From positions 1 to 17,366 of the forward strand of contig JAEDDI010000041.1 of assembly GCA_016293805.1 (NCBI GenBank): a stretch of 17,366 nt of DNA, read 5' to 3'. The stretch is from Bacillota bacterium. Its GTDB lineage: Bacteria; Bacillota; Clostridia; Peptostreptococcales; Anaerovoracaceae. Shown one piece after another: positions 13,498 to 17,366 of the stretch. Position 1 is the stretch's first letter, and each line of letters opens with the position of its first letter. A program made the position numbers and the translations under genes. Under the pieces are notes generated by a model. That model worked only from the letters and a program-made list of their open reading frames with translations. It did no database searches and was not told the DNA's origin.

Positions 13498-14607
13498 TTA
13501 TTTAAGATTTTCAGGGTTGAGAGGAAGCAGCTCATCGATTACGAAAAGACCGTCTCTGCGGATAAGCCGTCCGTCGAAGTAAATGTCCCCTCCTCCGTAC
13601 TCTTTCCTCTGTATGTTTACAAGGTCCCAGTGAACCGATGACTTGTTGCCGTTTGGCGCATCCTCATAGCACATACCGGGAGTAAGGTGAAAACTTCCTG
13701 CAATCTTCTCATCAAACAGAGTATCCTTCATCGGTTTGAGTATATACGGATTTACCCCTATAGCAAATTCACCGAAATATCTTGCTCCTTCGTCTGTATC
13801 AAGAAGCTTGTTGATTCTTTCTGTATCGTTTGCGGAAGCATTTATAATTCTGCCGTTTTCAACTTCAAACACTATGTTTTCGTATGTGAAGCCCTGTTCC
13901 TCTGAAGGAGTGTTGTATGAAATGATGCCGTTCATGGATTCTTTTACCGGGGCAGTGTAAACCTCTCCGTCAGGTATGTTCATTTCTCCTGCACACTTGA
14001 TTGAAGGAATTCCTCTGATTGAGAATGTGAGGTCTGTTCCCGGACCTGTTATGTGAACTTCATCGGTGTTATCCATAAGCTGCTTGAGTGCATCCATCGC
14101 CTGGTTCATTCTGCTGTAGTCAAGACAGCACACATCAAAGTAGAAGTCTTCAAAGCTCTCAAGACTTGTTCCTGCAAGCTGAGCCATGGCATAGTTTGGA
14201 TATCTGAGAACAACCCATTTGGTCTTGTTAACACGGTAATCCAGAACATCCTGTGTCACCTGATAGTACATGTTCAGCCTGTCAGAAGGCACATCCGCAA
14301 GTTCTGAAGTGTTGTCGCTTCCTGCTATTCCGATATATGCATCCATACCTTTCATCTGAAGAAGCTGGTATTCCTTCATGAATTCAATCTGGTCTTTTTC
14401 GGCACCGAGAAGTATTTCTCTTGTAACTGATGCATCTGATATGTTTACGTAAGGGTAGGCTCCCCTGCTGTATATGTTTTTGATCAGCTGCCTGACAAGC
14501 GGTTTTGCATCGTTTCCCGTATAGTTTATAAGTACTTTTTCGCCTTTCTGTATGTTCGTAGAGTAATCCGTAAGTATATCTGCGAGTTTCTTGATTCTTT
14601 CGTCCAT
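13498..14607 (-). CDS. M29 family aminopeptidase (AmpS/AmpT type)
   Basis: A 369-aa cytosolic metallopeptidase of family M29, near the usual length of about 370-410. The family's metal ligands can be matched: Glu215 in PDGEVYTAP, Glu280 in FGEFAIGVNP, His307 in FHLTPG, Tyr314, and His326/Asp328 in SVHWDL. These enzymes remove N-terminal residues from peptides using two metal ions. The GAYPYVNISD segment near the N-terminus is also typical. SD GGAGGG lies 7 nt upstream of the ATG. It is monocistronic, convergent with the cohesin-like gene and divergent from the lipid kinase. A likely role is peptide recycling; whether it processes imported or wall-derived peptides is not shown. Confidence 0.93.
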   Translation of the reverse strand: MDERIKKLADILTDYSTNIQKGEKVLINYTGNDAKPLVRQLIKNIYSRGAYPYVNISDASVTREILLGAEKDQIEFMKEYQLLQMKGMDAYIGIAGSDNTSELADVPSDRLNMYYQVTQDVLDYRVNKTKWVVLRYPNYAMAQLAGTSLESFEDFYFDVCCLDYSRMNQAMDALKQLMDNTDEVHITGPGTDLTFSIRGIPSIKCAGEMNIPDGEVYTAPVKESMNGIISYNTPSEEQGFTYENIVFEVENGRIINASANDTERINKLLDTDEGARYFGEFAIGVNPYILKPMKDTLFDEKIAGSFHLTPGMCYEDAPNGNKSSVHWDLVNIQRKEYGGGDIYFDGRLIRRDGLFVIDELLPLNPENLK

Positions 14608-14626
14608 AATATTTCCCTCCGAAACA

Positions 14627-14632
14627 ATTATA
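14627..14632 (-). promoter_or_regulatory. Candidate -10 of the aminopeptidase promoter
   Basis: TATAAT on the minus strand, about 20 nt upstream of the start codon and just ahead of the SD. No convincing -35 is seen at 17-18 bp, so placement is tentative. Confidence 0.45.
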
Positions 14633-14664
14633 CAGTAAAAATGAATGTTTTAATATACAAAATA

Positions 14665-14673
14665 TGATATAAT
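14665..14673 (+). promoter_or_regulatory. Extended -10 promoter for the lipid kinase-M23 operon
   Basis: TGATATAAT (TGN plus a perfect TATAAT) is placed about 26 nt before ATG 14699. The same nine bases appear in the Nudix promoter. A -35 is not evident. Confidence 0.65.
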
Positions 14674-14698
14674 GACTTGTACTGTACTTGGAGTGAAA

Positions 14699-15655
14699 AT
14701 GTATAAGATTATGGAAAATATTTTTTTAATTAACCCGGAAGCGGGCAGCCGCAACAGGATTCAGTCAATTGTTGACAGAATAAGAAAATCATGCAGCGAG
14801 ACAGGAATGGATGCGGAAATATGCTTCACCAACACTGTGGATGAATGCAGAAAATATATTGCCGGAAAGTGCATGGATAACCCGGGAGAGAAGATAAGGT
14901 TTTTCGGATGCGGCGGAGACGGAACTCTCAACCTTGTTGTAAACGCATGCGTTCCATTTGAGAATGCGGTTGCAGGCAATGTACCTGTAGGTACGGGCAA
15001 CGACTTTGTAAGAACGATTGGAAGTCTCTCTGATTTTTCCGATATTTCAAGGCAGCTCAGAGGAATTCCTGTTCATATAGACCTCATACGCTGTGAATAT
15101 ATCGAGGATGGTGTCAGGAAGGTATGCTACTGCGACAATATGATAAACATCGGATTTGACAGTAATGTGGTGGAGAAAGCTGCTCAGATAAGGAAGGGCG
15201 GCATAGTGACAGGATCGCTGGCTTATCTTATGGGTGTTGCTTTGATTCTCGCAGAGAAAAAGGGCGCTGACCTTTTAATCGAATACGACGGAGAGACTGT
15301 TCATGACGGTCCTCTTCTTCTGACTGCTGTGGCAAACGGAAGCTACTGCGGAGGTGGAGTAAGGAGCTCCCCAAGATCAAAACTCAACGACGGTACTGCA
15401 GAGGCGAGTATTATAAGGGATGTATCGCGAAGAAAATTCGTAAAGCTTTATCCTTCATACAGCAAGGGAACCCATCTTGATATACCGCATATTGATGAAA
15501 TCATAGACTACAGGCCTGTAAAGACTGTGCACATAAGGACGAACGGAGAGACGATGCGTGTTTCCAACGACGGAGAAATAATATACACAGATGAGATATG
15601 GCTTGAAGTGGAGCCAAAGAGAATACTGTTCTCAGTACCGGAAGGATTGCTATGA
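14699..15655 (+). CDS. Diacylglycerol kinase family lipid kinase
   Basis: A 318-aa protein of the DagK/YegS/BmrU lipid kinase family. The N-terminal domain has FLINPEAGSRN, the nucleotide-binding G-G-D-G-T (72-76) and G-T-G-N-D-F (98-103); the C-terminal half is the beta-sandwich lid with ANGSYCGGGV and KLNDGTAE. The usual role is ATP-dependent phosphorylation of diacylglycerol or a related lipid, returning it to phospholipid synthesis at the membrane. The start is ATG 14699, supported by GGAG (14690-14693); the in-frame ATG 14672 lies inside the -10 element and cannot be used. Its stop overlaps the next start as ATGA (15652-15655), so the M23 gene is coupled. Confidence 0.93.
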   Translation: MYKIMENIFLINPEAGSRNRIQSIVDRIRKSCSETGMDAEICFTNTVDECRKYIAGKCMDNPGEKIRFFGCGGDGTLNLVVNACVPFENAVAGNVPVGTGNDFVRTIGSLSDFSDISRQLRGIPVHIDLIRCEYIEDGVRKVCYCDNMINIGFDSNVVEKAAQIRKGGIVTGSLAYLMGVALILAEKKGADLLIEYDGETVHDGPLLLTAVANGSYCGGGVRSSPRSKLNDGTAEASIIRDVSRRKFVKLYPSYSKGTHLDIPHIDEIIDYRPVKTVHIRTNGETMRVSNDGEIIYTDEIWLEVEPKRILFSVPEGLL

Positions 15656-16659
15656 AAAAAATAATAACTGGAATAATTATGCTTTTGCTTTTCATGCCCG
15701 CAGCTGTATATGCCGGTGATTTGTCACCAGAAGCGGTATGCACTCTGACAGGATCGATAGACAGAACAGATAATACAGTAACTCTTACATGGGACAGCGT
15801 CGAAGGATGCGACGGCTACGCGGTGTACAGAAGGTCTTCCGATGAAGAAGAGGCTGTCAGATTATGTGTGACTGCAGAGAATTCATTTACCGAGACTGTC
15901 TGCGAGGCGCAGAAATACATTTATTCAGTCGCTTTAGTATCGGGAGAAAACGAAGGTCCAAAGTCACAGGAGGTGTCGATTCGTTCCTCGGTTATAAGAC
16001 CGGGCAGGCCGAAGTCACTTAAGGCATCGGGCAGGGACTGGAACAGGGTGAAAGTGTCCTGGGACAGGGTTGAAGGCGCGAGCGGATACAGGCTGTACAG
16101 ATACAGCACATCAAAAAAGAAATACGTCCTGATAAAGACCCTGAAGGGAACATCGTATACCGATTCGGGACTTTATCCTGACACAAAATACAGATACAAG
16201 GTGAAGGCATACAGAAGCAGAAACGGCATGAAATCATACAGTGCACTGACTTCATCTGCCTCTGCAAGAACGCTGACAAGCGTAAGAGGTCTTCAGCTTC
16301 TGAGACCTCTAAGAAATATGACGGTAGGGTCAGGATACGGATGGAGAGGCGGAGCGTTTCACATAGGGGCTGACTATGCGAAGCCGCTTGGAACTCCGGT
16401 ATATGCAGCTGCTTCAGGATATGTGTACAGATCAAGAAGCAATTACGGAGGACTTGGCGAAGGAATAGTCATCCATCATTCAAACGGTGTTGTCACCTGG
16501 TACGGACATATGAATTCAAGATGTGTAAGTCAGGGGTCATATGTCAGGAAAGGGCAGAAGATCGGCACTGTAGGACATACCGGGAATGCCGGTTCCAACC
16601 ACCTTCACTATGAGGTATGGGTAGGCGGATCGCACTATGATCCGGAGTGCTTTTACTGA
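15652..16659 (+). CDS. Secreted M23 (LytM-type) peptidase with two fibronectin type III domains
   Basis: A 335-aa exported protein. A signal peptide (about 1-21, ending V-Y-A) is followed by two fibronectin type III-like domains (about 30-112 and 117-207), both with the pattern V-x-(L/V)-(T/S)-W-D-x-V-E-G-x-x-G-Y. Then comes an M23 domain (about 220-330) with all key residues: H237-x3-D241, H286 in WYGHMN, and H317-x-H319 in NHLHYE. M23 enzymes are zinc endopeptidases that cut peptidoglycan cross-bridges or stem peptides. Completeness of the motifs argues for an active enzyme rather than a degenerate LytM regulator. ATG 15652 overlaps the kinase stop by 4 nt with AAGGA 5 nt upstream. FnIII modules before the peptidase may act as spacers or contacts. 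Confidence 0.92.
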   Translation: MKKIITGIIMLLLFMPAAVYAGDLSPEAVCTLTGSIDRTDNTVTLTWDSVEGCDGYAVYRRSSDEEEAVRLCVTAENSFTETVCEAQKYIYSVALVSGENEGPKSQEVSIRSSVIRPGRPKSLKASGRDWNRVKVSWDRVEGASGYRLYRYSTSKKKYVLIKTLKGTSYTDSGLYPDTKYRYKVKAYRSRNGMKSYSALTSSASARTLTSVRGLQLLRPLRNMTVGSGYGWRGGAFHIGADYAKPLGTPVYAAASGYVYRSRSNYGGLGEGIVIHHSNGVVTWYGHMNSRCVSQGSYVRKGQKIGTVGHTGNAGSNHLHYEVWVGGSHYDPECFY

Positions 16660-16689
16660 TAAATTACAGGAAACAGGAGATTTGAATAA

Positions 16690-17366
16690 ATGAAGACAAA
16701 ACTGATAACAGCGGTATTTGCTGTGATAATCATGGTTATGGCATCTGCAGCGTCTGCATATGCTGATGAAAACGATATTGCAGTTCCTCCTTCTGACCAG
16801 CAGGCTGTGACAGGATGGAGCGAAGACGGAACATCATATACCGACGAATCGGGAAATACCGTCACAGGTATATATATAATTGACGGAGTTGTATATCTGT
16901 TCTCGGAAGAGGGAATTCTGCAGAAGGATACTTATGCGCTGTACGGCGGCAGGCTGATGTATTTCAGCAAGTCAGACGGAGCGGGCAGCGCGCTTGACAC
17001 AGGAGATCAGAGGGGGCCTGTGAAGATGGAAGACGGAAGGACGTATTATGTCTGTCAGGACGGCAGCATATATGAGCCCGCAGGCGCCGGAGTCAAAAAG
17101 ATGGATAACGGAAAGAGATACTATTTCTATAAAAAGGGATATATTTGTGTCAGAACTTCGGCCGGAATAAGTAAAATAGGCGGAAAATCATACTATTTCA
17201 ATTCCGACAGCAGTGTGAAATCAAACGGTACCACTCATTTCATGACTGTCAGCGGGAAAACATACTATGTGAGCAGATACGGTTATCTTCTTACAGGCTG
17301 GCGTACCGTTAACGGAAACAGATACTGGATGAGCACTGTAAGCTGCGTCCGGTTTGAAAACAGGCT
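16690..17366 (+). CDS. Secreted cell-wall-binding repeat protein (5' part, runs off the window)
   Basis: Open from ATG 16690 to the window edge (225 codons plus 2 nt, no stop). The SD GGAG (16676-16679) lies 10 nt upstream and 30 nt separate it from the M23 gene. A signal peptide (about 1-25, A-Y-A-D-E boundary) precedes a short Asp/Ser/Thr-rich region and then repeated units built on G-(K/R)-x-Y-Y-(F/V) and a strand-turn-strand with Gly. These resemble choline- or glucan-binding type repeats (cell wall binding repeat families). Any catalytic domain would be beyond the window. Position suggests it belongs to the lipid kinase-M23 operon. Confidence 0.85.
   Translation, partial: MKTKLITAVFAVIIMVMASAASAYADENDIAVPPSDQQAVTGWSEDGTSYTDESGNTVTGIYIIDGVVYLFSEEGILQKDTYALYGGRLMYFSKSDGAGSALDTGDQRGPVKMEDGRTYYVCQDGSIYEPAGAGVKKMDNGKRYYFYKKGYICVRTSAGISKIGGKSYYFNSDSSVKSNGTTHFMTVSGKTYYVSRYGYLLTGWRTVNGNRYWMSTVSCVRFENR

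Noticed and set aside
14672..14698. Upstream in-frame ATG for the lipid kinase
   Set aside because: It lies within the -10 hexamer, so it would not be in the mRNA.

Overview
The window reads as a chromosomal segment of a Gram-positive, low-to-mid-GC anaerobe of the class Clostridia. The grounds are the DUF4317 and DUF5685 families, a T-box leader, Firmicute-type SD sequences (GGAGG, AAAGGA), strong AGA/AGG use for arginine, and secreted wall hydrolases carrying SH3b and cell-wall-binding repeats. The exact family (Lachnospiraceae- or Anaerovoracaceae-like) is a guess. There is no sign of a phage, IS element, integrase or CRISPR array, so this looks like core genome with some unusual architectures.

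Layout. (1) 1-360: the 3' end of a tRNA cluster (Asp, partial; His; Gln with CTG anticodon; Cys), closed by a strong intrinsic terminator. (2) 423-1704: a 52-aa small protein translationally coupled to a DUF4317 protein. (3) 1813-2475, minus strand: a Nudix hydrolase with its own terminator. It is divergent from (4) 2553-8258, a tightly packed plus-strand run of seven genes: a LOG-type phosphoribohydrolase fused to a hypoxanthine/UDG-family DNA glycosylase; a 91-aa protein with a beta-grasp-like pattern; a GltS-like sodium/glutamate symporter; a PlsC-type acyltransferase with a zinc ribbon; and a DUF5685 / J-domain / membrane zinc-ribbon trio. (5) 8260-8563: a consensus sigma-A promoter and a complete T-box leader whose specifier reads TAC (tyrosine), upstream of an acyl-CoA synthetase-like adenylate-forming enzyme (8582-10216). 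(6) 10256-13456: tandem promoters, an 828-aa secreted glucosaminidase with five SH3b repeats, and a membrane-anchored cohesin-like protein. (7) 13498-14607, minus strand: an M29 aminopeptidase, convergent with the previous unit through a shared bidirectional terminator. (8) 14699-17366: a diacylglycerol-kinase-family lipid kinase, a secreted FnIII-FnIII-M23 peptidase and the start of a secreted cell-wall-binding protein, which runs off the window.

How the parts may fit. Regions 6 and 8 look like envelope maintenance: wall hydrolases next to a lipid kinase. Region 4 mixes nucleotide/DNA-base hydrolysis, transport, phospholipid synthesis and a chaperone-like module. The observations most worth following are the tyrosine T-box in front of a CoA ligase rather than a tRNA synthetase or a classic amino-acid gene, the LOG-glycosylase fusion, and two Asp-rich motifs in the DUF5685 protein (reminiscent of isoprenoid-synthase folds) next to J-domain and membrane zinc-ribbon partners.
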